DNA of 64,000 bases, from NCBI RefSeq assembly GCF_050436995.1, contig NC_134747.1, positions 11,415,501 through 11,479,500 on the forward strand, read 5' to 3'. Shown here piece by piece: positions 1 through 12,800 of this stretch. Source of the stretch: Anticarsia gemmatalis. Taxonomy: Eukaryota > Arthropoda > Insecta > Lepidoptera > Erebidae. The notes under the pieces are model-generated. The model worked only from the letters and a program-made list of their open reading frames with translations. It ran no database searches and was not told the origin of the DNA. The position numbers and the translations under genes were made by a program. The first letter of the stretch is position 1; the number at the start of each line of letters is the position of its first letter.

Positions 1-1989
1 ATTTGCTGTGTTCTCGTGTGAAATTGGGTCACAAATATAGTAACTACACCTCCTACAATGAACTTATTCTAATTGATATGTTTATAGTCAATAATTTACT
101 TGCATGTATCCTCTGAAGTACGGAAACACCAAACTGTACCTACCGAAAAGTAATTGTGAAATGACCAATTTTTCCGTAGTTGACTAGACACTCAATTACG
201 GAAAAAGCGATGACATATTTTTCTTCTTGCAGTGTCTTTTGATAGCATCGCGATCTCAAATTGTCATGTCCTATATGGACAAGAATTAAACATGAAACCG
301 CGCTGCTATTGCATTCCCTATAGCTGTACTACTAGCAAGCCTAATAAATTATATGTGTTACTAATATCACTATGATTATCACATCTCTCACAAAAATGAG
401 GTAGGCCTTCGAGATTAGCCGCTGACAGAATACACAAGAAAATATTTAGACTGCACTTTCAAATCAAATAAAAAAACTATTTCATCTCATTAATTTCAGT
501 TCTCAGTCATTGCAGATACTGAATTTATTATACATAAAAGTTACACATGCCAATATATTTACAGCAGAAGACACACAGATGAATAGAACATGTTTACAGA
601 TATAATTTGAAAACATAAATTGGTCGGCAACTTTGTGAGAAGCAATTTAAAACTTCAATACACTGACGCACGTATCAATGCTCACGGGAAATGAAACGTT
701 TGTGATTACGTCGACATTTTATAACTTTTTACGAATATATTTGCAATTATTTTAGTTTGGAAGACCTTTTTTAATCATAAGTTTAATAATAATGTAGATC
801 ACTTGTAAACTGCGTTTACAAATAAAACTATAAGCTGTTAATACCTACCGTCGATGGCGTTGACAATTAGTTAGAGGCCTAATATGATAGTTACAGAATC
901 GAATAAACATTCAACTCTAAATTTATTTACCTATTACTAAAATTGTAGTAAAGTTAACTATAATGGACTGAAATTAAATGAATTTTCAAACAATACTGTG
1001 GCCAGCGGATAAAACCTAAAGTAGGAGTGAGATTGAAAACCTCCACAAAACTATGTTGTCCTTATAATTAAAAAAAAAGATACTATTGAAAAATACTTAA
1101 ATCTAGGAAAATTATTGTACTTACTACCTTTGAAAGTGGCATCAAATATAAAAGGCCAGTTATTCGAAAGTTCTCTTTTGGAGTATTTCTGTAGCATATA
1201 AGAATATGCTAAAGAAATACTTTGAAAGCGAAATTATATTGCGTTATGTATAAACATATATCAAACATCTTTTTAATCCAACCAACAAACCAAATGAAAA
1301 CACGGTAAAACATAATTCCTGTTAGCAAATATTTCCGCGAGTTCTCAACGTCGTTACGAAACGTATTGAAGTGGAACACTCAGCAATATCAAGAACGAAT
1401 TCAAATAAAAATGTTACAGATATGTTTAAATACGGTTTACAAATATATCTCTCTCTGTTAAGTTGATAATAAATATTGTATTGATTGGAGGGTTTTGTGG
1501 AATCCGTTGTCGCAGGATAATGTCGTGCTAAGAAGGCTGAAAGAGTTTTCTTTGTTGAGGAAAAATAGTAAGCAGTAGGTAAGCTTTATTACTATCATTT
1601 TAGAATCAACCATTTTGCAACTTGAAATACTTCGTATCCGTAAAGGGCGAGGTGTTGAATATAAAATGTTGCATTTTGACGTCATTATATTTCAATAAAA
1701 TAATTTTAGATATTATAAAACTTACACACATACCAATAAACAAAACGAATACTACTGAGCTATACATAATATTTGTTTAAACACTATAATCTTAATAACA
1801 AAAGGCTCTATTTCGACACTTTATAATTTAGAAAATTACTCTTGACAGAAGTGGAAGAGTAATTAAAATAAAAAGGTCAACAATATAATGGAAAATAACA
1901 TTTAAATAGGCAACAAAGCCTCAGTTAATCATTAGTTAAAACGTATCAGGTCATTTACAAACCTAGAGAAGCGACCAATTACTAAATAT
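1..1989. other. AT-rich intergenic DNA, no gene seen
   Basis: The stretch is AT-rich with stops in all frames. The only longish ORF, about 75 codons on the minus strand near 1458-1685, has no recognisable motif and no splice context, so I do not call it. Confidence 0.6.
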
Positions 1990-2350
1990 ATTCGCTTAGC
2001 CTTTGTTCCAAACTATGTTGGAGTCGGCTTCCAGTCTCACCGGATGCAGCTGAATACCAGTGTTTTACATGGAGCGACTGCCTATCTGACCTCCACAACC
2101 CAGTTACTTAGGTATTAACACGATACCCTTCGGTAAGACTGGTTGTCAGACTTTCAAGCTTCTGACTACTGTTAACGACTGTCAAAGATCTTCGAAAATG
2201 ACAGCCGGGACCCACAATTTAACGTGCCTTCCGAAACACGGAGAAACTCGATATGTTTAGGATGGTCACCCATCCACGGAACAACCTCGGCAAGCGTAGC
2301 TTAACCTCAGAGATCGATCCGTGCGGCTGTTGTAAACTAAGCCACGAGCA
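1990..2350 (+). repeat. Lepidopteran interspersed repeat (about 360 bp)
   Basis: The sequence runs from a gttggagtcggcttccagtc-type start, through gacagccgggaccc and gaaacacggagaaac, to cccatccacgg and a tail ending gtaaactaagccacgagc. A second, shorter copy lies at 14172-14455. Parts of the same sequence (caacagccgggacc, gaagcacggagacgcc, tcacccatctatgaa) recur at 11019-11259. No coding capacity is seen. I recognise it as a common moth repeat but cannot assign a class. Confidence 0.65.
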
Positions 2351-2645
2351 CGACCAATTACTAAATACCAATAGTAATTCAAGTAGAATTCAATAAGACA
2401 TATACATCAAACTAGTTAACTGACAGTTCAAAGTGGCTCATAACTTCATAAGTTGCAAGTCCCTCAGGCTATTACAGTAATCACGAGCCATTACGGGCAT
2501 CCGATTCGAATCATTTTAATGTCAGCTCCAAAGGCCGTGTTTAGACGTCGTTTTTAGCGTAAAGCCTGCAATTGTGGCCTGTGAATTTCTGCTGTGGATG
2601 TAATGTTAGTTGTTAGGAGCAATACCGTATGAGTTGTGTGTTTTG

Positions 2646-2692
2646 AATGTTACTGTAAAAACCCAAAGTGCAGTAAACTTCAGGATTTACCG
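2646..2692 (+). repeat. Fragment of the foldback element of 18497-18920
   Basis: The fragment begins tgttactgtaaaaaccc and continues to ggatttaccgg. This matches, with a few changes, the left terminal arm of the complete foldback element at 18497. It is a truncated copy and shows that the element belongs to a dispersed family. Confidence 0.6.
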
Positions 2693-3934
2693 GTTATTAG
2701 TAAATATAAAATGTATAACCCTAGTAAGTTGGTTAATATCAATATTTTACACCATTTACAAAGTCAATGGAAAATCTTAAGATTCATCGAATGTGTAAAA
2801 GTCTGAAATTATTTATATTTTGGATTTTTGCCAACCAATACTATTCAATATTTATCCCAATTCGGGTATTTACACTAACGTATTTGTTAAACGTGTAAAC
2901 AACTTTCAAACAAAATACACCGTATTTATACCTAATGTCAAACAACATACCACCTTTTCATACCTGTATTATTTATTCAAATACGTGTAAGTCATTATAG
3001 AGTTCAACGACCTCTATCGATCAGCTGTTTACAAGAGGGTGCATTGGCAACCTCCTCTATTCGCGATGTAGGCGTAAACTCATGCTAATGTGTTTTTAAT
3101 TTTATTTTTAGTGTTAGATATTTTTATGAAGTAATGTTCCGTATCAAAGTGGATGTTTATTTTCAGTCAGGATGCCTAATAAAAGTTTTTTGGAATAATT
3201 TGGATATGTTCGAAACTGTAAACTAAAAATTGCTTTTGAACCATTGTACCACTTTTAACATCAGTCCCCTTCCAGTGCATAAATTAAACTCATTTCTGAT
3301 CCATTTAGCTGGCTAAAATACTGCTTAAGGAATTGGTAACCCGCTAGTAGAAAAGTCATTAGACTTTTAACTTGCGTTTCATGCCCTCATTATTGCCTAC
3401 ATCTAATTAAAATGTATGCTTATATTATTTACCTATAAGTACCTAATTTTTATTAATTTACATACCTATAAAAATGTACAGCAACAAAGATTTTGTTGAT
3501 TCAATTCAATTCGACGCATTCGTTTCAAAGTGCAATATTCAATATTTCCTATCTAATCCCGTTCTATTTATAGAAGGAGAATAGTTGGTGTCTAAACCAA
3601 ATGATCCGAGCATATTCAACGCCACGCTATGATATGTTGATTTATGGGCGACGAATCGGCTGATCAGTGCCACAGCGAATATAGATGTAGACGAAAATAG
3701 ACCACTTGAGTTCCAAGAGTTGGGGAATTATGTTTTGATAGTATATTATTATATTTTGTATAATGGAAGATATCAAAATATTCAAGGGTTATATAAAAGA
3801 AAATAACATTTATTGAACTTTAGTCGCAAATGGTACTTAACATTTTGTGATTGGAGTATTTTTTTAATTTCATTTCGTTTGTTAAACTCTGGTCAACAAG
3901 GGTAAGTACCATTTGTGTCTGGAAATCAATAAAT
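2693..3934. other. AT-rich intergenic DNA, nothing recognised
   Basis: No gene is seen. Near 3829-3915 there is a short inverted repeat (aaatggtacttaac and ggtaagtaccattt). It is about 14 bp per arm with a loop of about 60 bp and has no further context. Confidence 0.5.
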
Positions 3935-4075
3935 GTAGTCGACCTAGTGTTCAAGTTTCTTCTTCTTCTTAATGTGCCTCTCCAACTAGTGAAGGTTGAC
4001 AATTAGCTCTGCATATTTCGTCTTATCCTTTGCCAGACGAAAAAGTTCAGCAGCACTCAAATTGTTTGAGCCGCC
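3935..4075 (-). repeat. Possible relic of a LINE 3' coding end
   Basis: Read on the minus strand, the interval translates into AELFRLAKDKTKYAELIVNL. This resembles the last residues of insect RTE-type reverse transcriptase ORFs, and a run of AAG/AAA codons follows. The match is short and from memory of the family pattern, so it is tentative. Confidence 0.3.
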
Positions 4076-4485
4076 TAAATGCCTAAATAAATAACAATCC
4101 TTTTCGTGCGCAAAGCGCAAATAACTACTTTATAAAATAACATTTTCTATAAAAATATCATCATTGTCTTCGCTATTTTCTGAACAAAGTCTACAAGAAT
4201 ATATTATACTATATCGTAGAAGCACGTTCGGTTAATACCTGGGACGCCGCCGGTACTGTTCAATTGAGCATACAAAAATATAGAAATTGCGATGAAAATG
4301 TTGTAGAATTATAAACGATTTGCATGTGTTTTTAAACCGATTTCTTATTAATAATATTTGGGTGTAATGGTGTATATTATCACGCCTTTTATACGGGTAT
4401 ATATTAGCAGAGATAAAAGGTATGCGCCTACTTTTAGCCAATTATAATTTTAATCTATTATTATAATTATCATCAATACATATAC

Positions 4486-4640
4486 AATTCTTCCGTTACT
4501 AAGTGACTGACTGATAGACAACGCATAGCCCAAAATGCTATGAAAATTCCTTAGAAAGTGTAGACTAGCATTAAGAGATTATTTCTGGTAAATTCTATGC
4601 GAGCTAAACTGCGAGCAGAAAGCTAGTTATTTATAATGAT
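4486..4640 (-). repeat. Short interspersed repeat, minus orientation
   Basis: The block ttccgttactaagtgactga, acaacgcatagccc and gagcagaaagctagttattta is shared with 37310-37530 (ttccgttactgagtgactta, acaacgcacagccaa, cagaaagctagtctta). It has the ctagc..aacggaag layout of the RTE-like short repeats found elsewhere in the window. Confidence 0.55.
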
Positions 4641-4945
4641 GCTAAGAAGCTTTCACCTGTTCTTTACATAATATAATAAATCGTATGTTATTGGGTCATA
4701 AAAGGTATTGTGATGTAACAAATGTTCCTGACATATAAATCTAAATATACGATAAATCAGGAGTTTGCCTGACAGCCTTATTATATCTAGGACATGATTG
4801 ATATCAGGCCATTCTTCTATATACACCAGTTTTCCTAAAAAAATGCTTTTGTAATACTATTTTATGAGTTTCGAAATTTATTTTACTGCTTAGCAGTACC
4901 TGCATTATTTTAATCCAAAGTCTCTTTCTCAAGCATCACAACATA

Positions 4946-6499
4946 CAGCCTTGGCCAGAAGTATTAGGCACCCCCAATAAAGTTACTACACACTTGTGCT
5001 ATTTGAATAATGAATAAATGTTCTATTGAAAATTGATCTTGGTGTCTTAAATCACTATTAAAAACAATGAGTGGCAAATTTTAGTGGTCGATTAACAACT
5101 GCTGCAACAATGACCAAATATCATAATTTCTTACAACTTTGTTTTTGATGTTTTGTCAGTCTGCATTTGAAAGTCTAAGCTTAAAGCTAGAACATTTGTG
5201 GTTTTGTGATTAAAACGAGAAGAAATCTATTTGAAAATGCCAAAAACAAACGAAATTAGTTTTAAAAATCGTGTTAATTTCGACCTTTACCATGAGCAAG
5301 GTAAGAATCAGAAAGATATCGCGCAGTTGGTGAAATGTTCGTGGTGTTCAGTGCAATCAGCTATTAAACGATTCGCTGAGACTAGTATTTACACAAATAA
5401 ACCAAGAACAGGCAGAAAACGAGTGCCTACTAGCCGTCAGAATAGGAAACTTATCTGTGGGTCTGTAAAATACAGAAAAAAAACTTCTTTGAAGCTCGCT
5501 GCCGCTTTAACTGAAGAGATTGGAAACCCGATAAGCACTCGAACTGTAAGACAGAGGCTGGTAGAAGAAGGCTTAAAAGGTTGCAAAGCCAGGAAGCAGC
5601 CGTGGCTTTCAGTAGGCGACAAAAGAAAACGACTTGAGTGGGCTCTGAGACACCAACATTTCACGGAGGAGGATTGGTCCAATGTGCTGTGGTGTGATGA
5701 ATTCCAACTTGAGGTTAGTTTCTAATTCAGTCTATAACACAATAACAACGATCAATGTAATGCTAGTCTGCAATCTTAAATGTTATGAGAGTTTGAAATT
5801 TGTGATTTTTTTCCTAATTTACAGGTATTTTAAACACCAGGTGTGGCGTTCGTGAGGCGACGCAGAGGTGAATATTATCACCTAGATTGCGTAGTCCCAC
5901 GCATAAAACACGGCGCAGACAGTGTAATGATTTGGGGTTGAAAGGCTGCTGATGGAGTCGGCCAAATGTTCAATTGCAAAACTCGCATAAAAAGTGAAAA
6001 GTACATTAATGTGCTGGAAACTGCTCTCGTACCTTCGTTATCGTGTTTTTTTTTGTGACACTAACCTAAATGGTGAAATTCCATCAAGGCAATGCTTTGT
6101 GTCACAAGTCAGCCACCACATTGCGCTGGTTTACTGATAATTGTACTGATCCATTGGATTGGCTTGTCCAGTCCCTGGACCTAAGCCCTATTAAGCATTT
6201 GTGATGTATTTTAAGAAGAAAAATAACAGAACACTCGAAAACATCAAAAACTGCTTCAAAAAACGCGTTAGTGCAAAAATGGGATGCATTTTCAACAGAG
6301 CATTGTACGAAACTTGTACGTAGTATGACCACAGAGATGCTGCTGTCATAAAATCAAATTGTGACTCAACAAAGTATTGGTGTTTTTATAATGTTCTAAT
6401 GGAAATAAAGTACTTTAATCATTACAATTAGTTTTATTTCTCTGTAATCTTGAAATATGCAGTAATTTATAGGGTGCCTAATACTTTTGGCCAAGGCTG
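4946..6499 (+). mobile_element. Tc1-like DNA transposon, inactive
   Basis: Nearly perfect terminal inverted repeats of about 28 bp bound the element: the left begins cagccttggccagaagtatt, and the right ends aatacttttggccaaggctg. Both ends are flanked by TA, the target duplication of Tc1/mariner elements. The length of about 1.55 kb is typical. The single transposase frame inside is broken, so this copy cannot move on its own. Confidence 0.85.
5237..6350 (+). pseudogene. Tc1-like transposase, decayed
   Basis: From the ATG at 5237 the first part is open to 5725. It shows an N-terminal helix-turn-helix with KDIAQLVKCS followed by the basic GRKR hinge, then the first catalytic Asp in NVLWCDEFQ. 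After Glu-Phe-Gln-Leu-Glu there is a 111-bp stretch (5714-5824) that begins GTTAGT and ends TTTACAG like an intron, but even if it is removed the frame meets TAA at once. Further on, the family pattern can be followed in pieces: a WG-stop after IKHGADSVMI, the second catalytic site as HQGN (family QDN, so Asp to Gly), and the third as SPDLSPIKHL followed by a stop (family PIEHLW, so Glu to Lys). Two of the three catalytic acids are therefore lost, besides several stops and frame changes. Confidence 0.85.
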
Positions 6500-6501
6500 T
6501 A

Positions 6502-9500
6502 CAAAGCATTTCATCATACAACACAAATGACATTTAACAAATCCGTGACAACTGGCAGGTTTTTATTAACAGCTCTATAAAACGATAAAAGTTAACTTCG
6601 CATTCAATCAAAAACATGCAACTGTTAAACATTGTATTTAATTTATTATTGTACAGTAAACTCTTAATAAAATAATAACTACTCTATTAACGCCTACTAT
6701 CGTAACTCGATCACAAAATCGAAATACAAAAACACTATCGTTCGAGAACATCGTAATCAACTAATACGTTCATGCCTTGCCTCTGTCAATGTTGACTCGA
6801 ACTCGAGATTCAGTGAGTAACTAAACGACGTGCCGTGAACGTTTTGAAAGCATTTCGCGTACATTTCAGACGAATTTGAGGCTGCAATCGACGTTTTGAA
6901 GGCAGTATTTTGCGATTGAATAGTTTGTTGAATGTGAAATTTGAGGGATATAGTCAAGTTCATATTTATAGCTTTACAGTTAAATGAAATATTGCACTTT
7001 GAATAAATTTTACATAATATCTGATTTAAAAAAATGTCGATAGAATTCTAACAGTGATTTATCATCAATCGAGTTAAGTCGAAATTATTGTTTTCGTAGT
7101 AACTTTTTAAAATGTGTCACTATTTTAATTATGTCTTTGCATCTTTAACCCAAAGCAGCAGTTTTAAAATAACTCCACAACAAGAACGAAAATTTTCAGC
7201 AAGTTTCATTTCAAATAAAACCACTACAAAACAGTAAGCCGAAACCACACGCGACTGGAAACTCAAAGCCATGTAAAATATAAAAGAAAATCATAAGACT
7301 TCACTTTGTCTACTACATAAAGAACTCTGTGATGGTAATAATGAGAGCCGGCCTTTGTTAGTTGATTTATGAATAGGAGTCTAATTAACGCTAGAACAAT
7401 ACAACCACTGATATGGTGAAAAAGAATATTAATTTAAATGCCACAAACAAATATCTTGAAGTTCATTTCTGTGATAAATAGTATATCTCATATTATTGTC
7501 TAGGTTTTGCAAGCAAAGTAGAGGTGAACGTTACAGATAATCGTATCGCTTTTGAATCGTATGATTTATAACGTACAGTTATTGTGACATACTCCAAAGG
7601 CTTACTAGAAATACCTATAACCCTAAGCTCGACTAATCGCAGTCAAAAGAGATTTGAATATTTTGAATTGTTATAACCACATTTGGAAAAACCTATAAGT
7701 TCCTACCTAAAATACAGTCAACAATGATATACCACACCATACTTTGTGCCACAGAATGCGGTTAGATAGAAGTTTAAACATATCCCAAGAAGGAATTAAA
7801 ATTTATTTCATCCGTTTCTTTCGCAAGCAATTTCCATTGCAATGGCATATGCTATAATGTATCAGGCTTCACCTGAGATAAATGTTCATTCTTACAAACT
7901 ATGATGACATAAACTTTGCTATAAAATTATATATGAACGTTTTGTAATTCCTGCCGGCGGAGCCTAACCCGTTGAAACTATCAACAAAGTTTATACGTAG
8001 AACAGGCGAGGTAAATAATGACCTGCAATTACTAGGCACAAACTGTGTAGGACGTGTTTTGTACAGGTTGAAGAGTTATAAAGGTGAGAAAATAAACGAG
8101 GGATTATTGTAGAAGTTGACTAACATATTATTATGTTTTTAGATGACAATGGTGTTTGGCATTTAATTTATTGTATATGCTAAGTAAGATAATATCAAAG
8201 ATCCAAAGCTGGTAATAAATGTTAGTTGTCTAACTATGTATAAGCATACAAAAGTACCTATTTAATATCACAAAATAACATCTGGATTTATCATGTCCAG
8301 CGTGGTAGACTTAAGGCCTTACCCCACCCTTGCTCGAGAGGATACTCTTGCCTAGCAGTAATACAGTTAAAAATGAATAAATAAACATAGCAAAATCACG
8401 AAAATTGAAGCGAAAGTATCATGTATTTAACTAAAGATATAGTAATACTAAGCATAATGTAACAAAGCGCGGAAAACACTGACTCAAAGTACATTTTAAA
8501 AACTTGTCAACCCGGCTGTTAGAACGATGTAAAGTATTTAATTACACAGTACATCCTGTAATGAAGCTGTATTAAGCCATTTATTTGCTCTCCGCTCATC
8601 AGCAGTGATTCATCAAAAGGCTGATTTAATTCACAATGTAGGGGCATTAATTAAGATGTTGATTCCTTTGTACGAAAATGTAAATTGCTTGAAAATTTGT
8701 AAGGAAGTGAGAATTACAGAGTGAAGTTTGCACTGCTTGGTTTTTAAGATGTGTATAATAACGATAAAAAATGCGAAGCATCTGCTGTCTGAAGGTTTTT
8801 CAAGTTGAATTTTACTATTAAAATATTGGTTATACTTCTCACTAGGAATTTCGGATTCAGATAATATTTACATGTCAACAGGGCTTAACATTTTTCGTAT
8901 TGGAACAACGAATAGGGTTATAAATAATAATTCCCAATTAAAACAATAAGTAACTGTAAAAGTAGTAGCTGTAGTTAAGTAGAGTAACCAAAAAAATGAG
9001 TGCCAATATAGAGATTAAATAAATACTTTGTGATGGCAAAGTTTGGTACAAAAATATCCAAAGAAATTAAATCATTGAAGAAAGGCGAACGGCAGGTTTA
9101 TATGAAGAATTCGTACAGCTTATAAAATGTCATGTTTAGGTTTACTTTTTGTTTTAATTGGTAGCTAATATGATAGACAAACTTATTTTAAAATTCTTAT
9201 ATTTTTAAAAGTTGGGAGGTAAAAGTTATGTCCATTTTTAGAAGCCCCGATAGTTTGCTAAATTGCTCAGATGCTGTCAAAACCACAATCCAAAACAACA
9301 GCAAATTAGCGGATGCGTAGACGTCAGACTAAAAGTGACATCTCATGAGATTTTCTTTTTCTTTAGTTGTCAACAAATATAAGCCATATACCAAAAATTA
9401 TTATTTAAATAAACAAATACTTTCTAATTAATCCGGACTTCTAAAAATAATACTCCCAAATAAAAATAAGTAACTTAGTCCTCTTAATAAGTGGTACAAA

Positions 9501-9830
9501 TTCTGTTACGAAACAACACAAACTTTAAGCTGTACGAAATCTGCCGATCTCCTTTCAAAAACAGATCCTTAATTTTACTGAAAACTAAACCACGTCTGCT
9601 GCATGCCTAATTGTGAATTTGAAGGTCAGGATAGGTAGAATAGATTCACTGTTCAGTAACACAATCAGTTTAAAATGTCCATTGTCCATCCAATTAAAAT
9701 ACAAGTACCAATCAATACGTATCACATTGTTCCAGTCGCGTAAAATGAACCATCCTAATTAATTGGTTTCGGCCATCGTTATAACTGCGGCGATCAATCA
9801 TCTACATCGTTCCTCTGCGATTGATTGATC
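6502..9830. other. Intergenic DNA, no gene supported
   Basis: The stretch is AT-rich with scattered stops. A slightly GC-richer patch at 6757-6960 has opposing short ORFs and a possible acceptor (acatttcag at 6869) before DEFEAAIDVLKAVFCD-stop, but no supported gene. Near 8290-8360 there is a copy of a moth repeat (cttgctcgagaggatactc) also seen at 46905, 50990 and 62887. Confidence 0.45.
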
Positions 9831-12800
9831 ATGTTCGGCATGTGGGTATACGTGGGCTCCTTCACTCTTGTAAGTTTTGTTTAGTTTTGCTTTTCAGTAG
9901 CTCGATTCTCTACTACTTTCGACTACCGACGGGTGTCGTAGGAAACATTTTGGCAGTAAATTCTGCCGATAGTGGTAGACAACCGGCCGACAACCGGCAA
10001 GCTATCGAAATTTTGACACTTAGAATGTACTGCCAAAATGTTTCCTAAGACACCCGTCAGAGGCGCTGATCAGATTTTCATACAAAATTTCTCGATGACA
10101 GGTCGGTTGTCGGTAGTCGATAGTCAGAGAATCGAGCTACAGGTATTTCAGGATTTTCAGTGTTCATGTGGATAATAAGTGAATTTCCATGATCGTTAAA
10201 CTATATTTTTTTATATTTTACAGGTAACTCTTATTATATCACAGTCATCTTGCTCCAAAGGTAGCAAAGTAAAGGATCAGATGCTTTTTGAAACCATACG
10301 TATGTACTTTACATAACCCCATTAACTTGATTTTCTAACCGTTTATTATACTTATACCGCTGCTCACAGCTTTGTCTTTATTTGTTTCCTACAATAAAAA
10401 CGCAGGTAGCTTCACTATCTCTCCATAGTATATAATGTACTTACATCTGTGTTAAAAGTTTAAAACATCATCTTAATCTCTTTTGTTATTTAACTGAAAA
10501 GGGGAAATAGACAAATAGGGTCACTTTTGCTTCTATATTTATTACCGAGGTATAATATAATATGTGTGTAATGTATAAATAGTATCTACCAAACATACTT
10601 TCTCATTTCAGTTGCAAGCATGAAAGGTTCAGAAAGTTCCGAGAGTTCTGATGATAGTTCGGTTTCGTCATCCCATGATCGATCGGAGTATGGTGAGTTT
10701 TAACAAAATACCTATATATCCTAACCCTGTTATTCATAAAAATATATGAAGTTATAAGAGGCTTATAAAGTGTTTTGTTTCTTTCACTCCTTAGCGAAAT
10801 GAAAAAGACAAAGCATATTATAGCAGCTTTTTAGCTAAAATAGGTTTATAGTGTGTTTAGGAATAAGAGGGTAAGCCTTTGGCCCCTTGATTGCATTTCA
10901 AATGTAATGGTGAAATTGACTATCACTGTTATCATTGGTTCCTTATCCTAGAGCACAAATATTTTTATTACACGTACAGTCTGTAGTAAGATTTTGCTAT
11001 TGTCGGTTTGTTTGTTTGTCGTATGGTTAGTGGTCAACCTAGTGTCAAAGTTGTTCAAACCGCCCGAAAGGCCTTTGACATGGCTTAACGACTGTTATCT
11101 TAGTAGACAACAGCCGGGACCGACTTTTTACGTGCCCTACGAAGCACGGAGACGCCCAGCTCAAATACCACTATGCGGTCACCCATCTATGAAATGACCG
11201 CGCCAACGGTTGCTTAACCCACAGATCGTTTACCGATCGGTGAGCACAACTGGCTATGGGCGCCGCCTAAAATACTCCTCTGATACAATTTCCTACTGGA
11301 TAGTCGACAGTTATCGGCGACCGGCTAGATATCGTCATGAAATTATCTGCGCTTAGCGTAGGCCGCATAAACTATTCTTTTCTGTATAATTTTGAATGTC
11401 AAGCGAAGTAGTCGATAGTAACGACTCTCGAATCGCGCTACAGTTGACCGGGTTGTGTGTGAGTTGTTCAATGGTATTCACTTTCATTAACTTAGAGGTG
11501 GCCATAGCCAGTTGCGCTCACCGGTCTGTAAACGATCTGTGAGTTAAGCAACCCTTGGCGCGGTCATTCCATAGATTAGATTATAGAGTGACCGCATAGT
11601 GGTATCTAAACTGGGCGTCTCCGTGCTTCGAAGGGCACGAAAAATGTCGGTCCCGGTTGTTATCTACTGCGATACCAGTCGTTAAGCCACGTCAACGGCC
11701 TTCGGGCGGCTTGAACAACTTTGACACTAGGTTGACCACTAACCATACGATGGAGAAGAAGAAGACTTTCATTAACTCTTAATTTGGTTCACTTTGTCAC
11801 TATCCTAATTTTGTTTACAGATATGAAGGATTATATGAAATATACGGGTATGTAATGTTTGTCGTTTTTTTGTGAGCTTGACGGTTTTCTGAGTAATATT
11901 GATTTTTATTGAATCTATTATTCATTAACAAACATTAATGATTTTAAAAAGAAAAATATTTTATTCTAACTTTAAGTCCGTCTTATAAAAATAAAATAAG
12001 TCGCTTTATGACGCTCGTTTGATACATTTTTTCAGCAAAAAAGGAACGGAAACTAGCAAAACAACAAATCAGTAAGTTATTTTGACAAAATAATAGCAAT
12101 TAAATTCATTGATTTGAATGTAATGTAGATTGTAATTTAACTATTACTTACAGGAGATAAGATAAGCGAAGAAGGTAATTTTACTATTTAATTATTGGAA
12201 TGATATTTAATTATTGGAATGATACTAGGCAGTACGTCGAGTACAACATATTCTTCCACTCACTAGGTACCTAACCTGTTAGTTATATTTTGCTAAGATA
12301 ATAATGTTTTATGTCGCTAGTACTGCTCTAATAGGCCCACTACATCATTTATGTGATACCGAGAGGCGATTGCTTACTATTATCGGCAACCGGCTAGCCA
12401 TAGAGACATTTTGTACGATAAGCAGATCAGCGCCCCTAGCGTCTGTTACAAGAACTATTTTTATTGAGTCATTTGCAATGTCACTCCCGATACTCAATAG
12501 TACCGACTGTATAGAATTGCGTTACAATTAATATTATTTTACGTACTATTGATTTTGAATTTTATAACTTTTTTGCAGAGGAAGCCCAATTAAAATATTT
12601 CGATGATTTGCTAAAGAAAGTTAAAGCTTTAAATACATGTAAGTTTTCATATTTTATTTTGCTACATGATATTCTCCTTTTCATTTTTACTATTTAAAAT
12701 ATTTTATAATTTCATTTACAGGAATACGCGTTTAGCGATCTTCAATATAAACGACTACTTTATTGCCATGAGTTTTACTTTTTATCAAAATAGAGTTTAT

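Noticed and set aside
6757..6963. Minus-strand ORF of 68 codons and a plus-strand splice-like frame in the same GC-richer patch
   Set aside because: No recognisable motif. The implied plus intron would be only about 57 bp, and nothing ties either frame to other exons.
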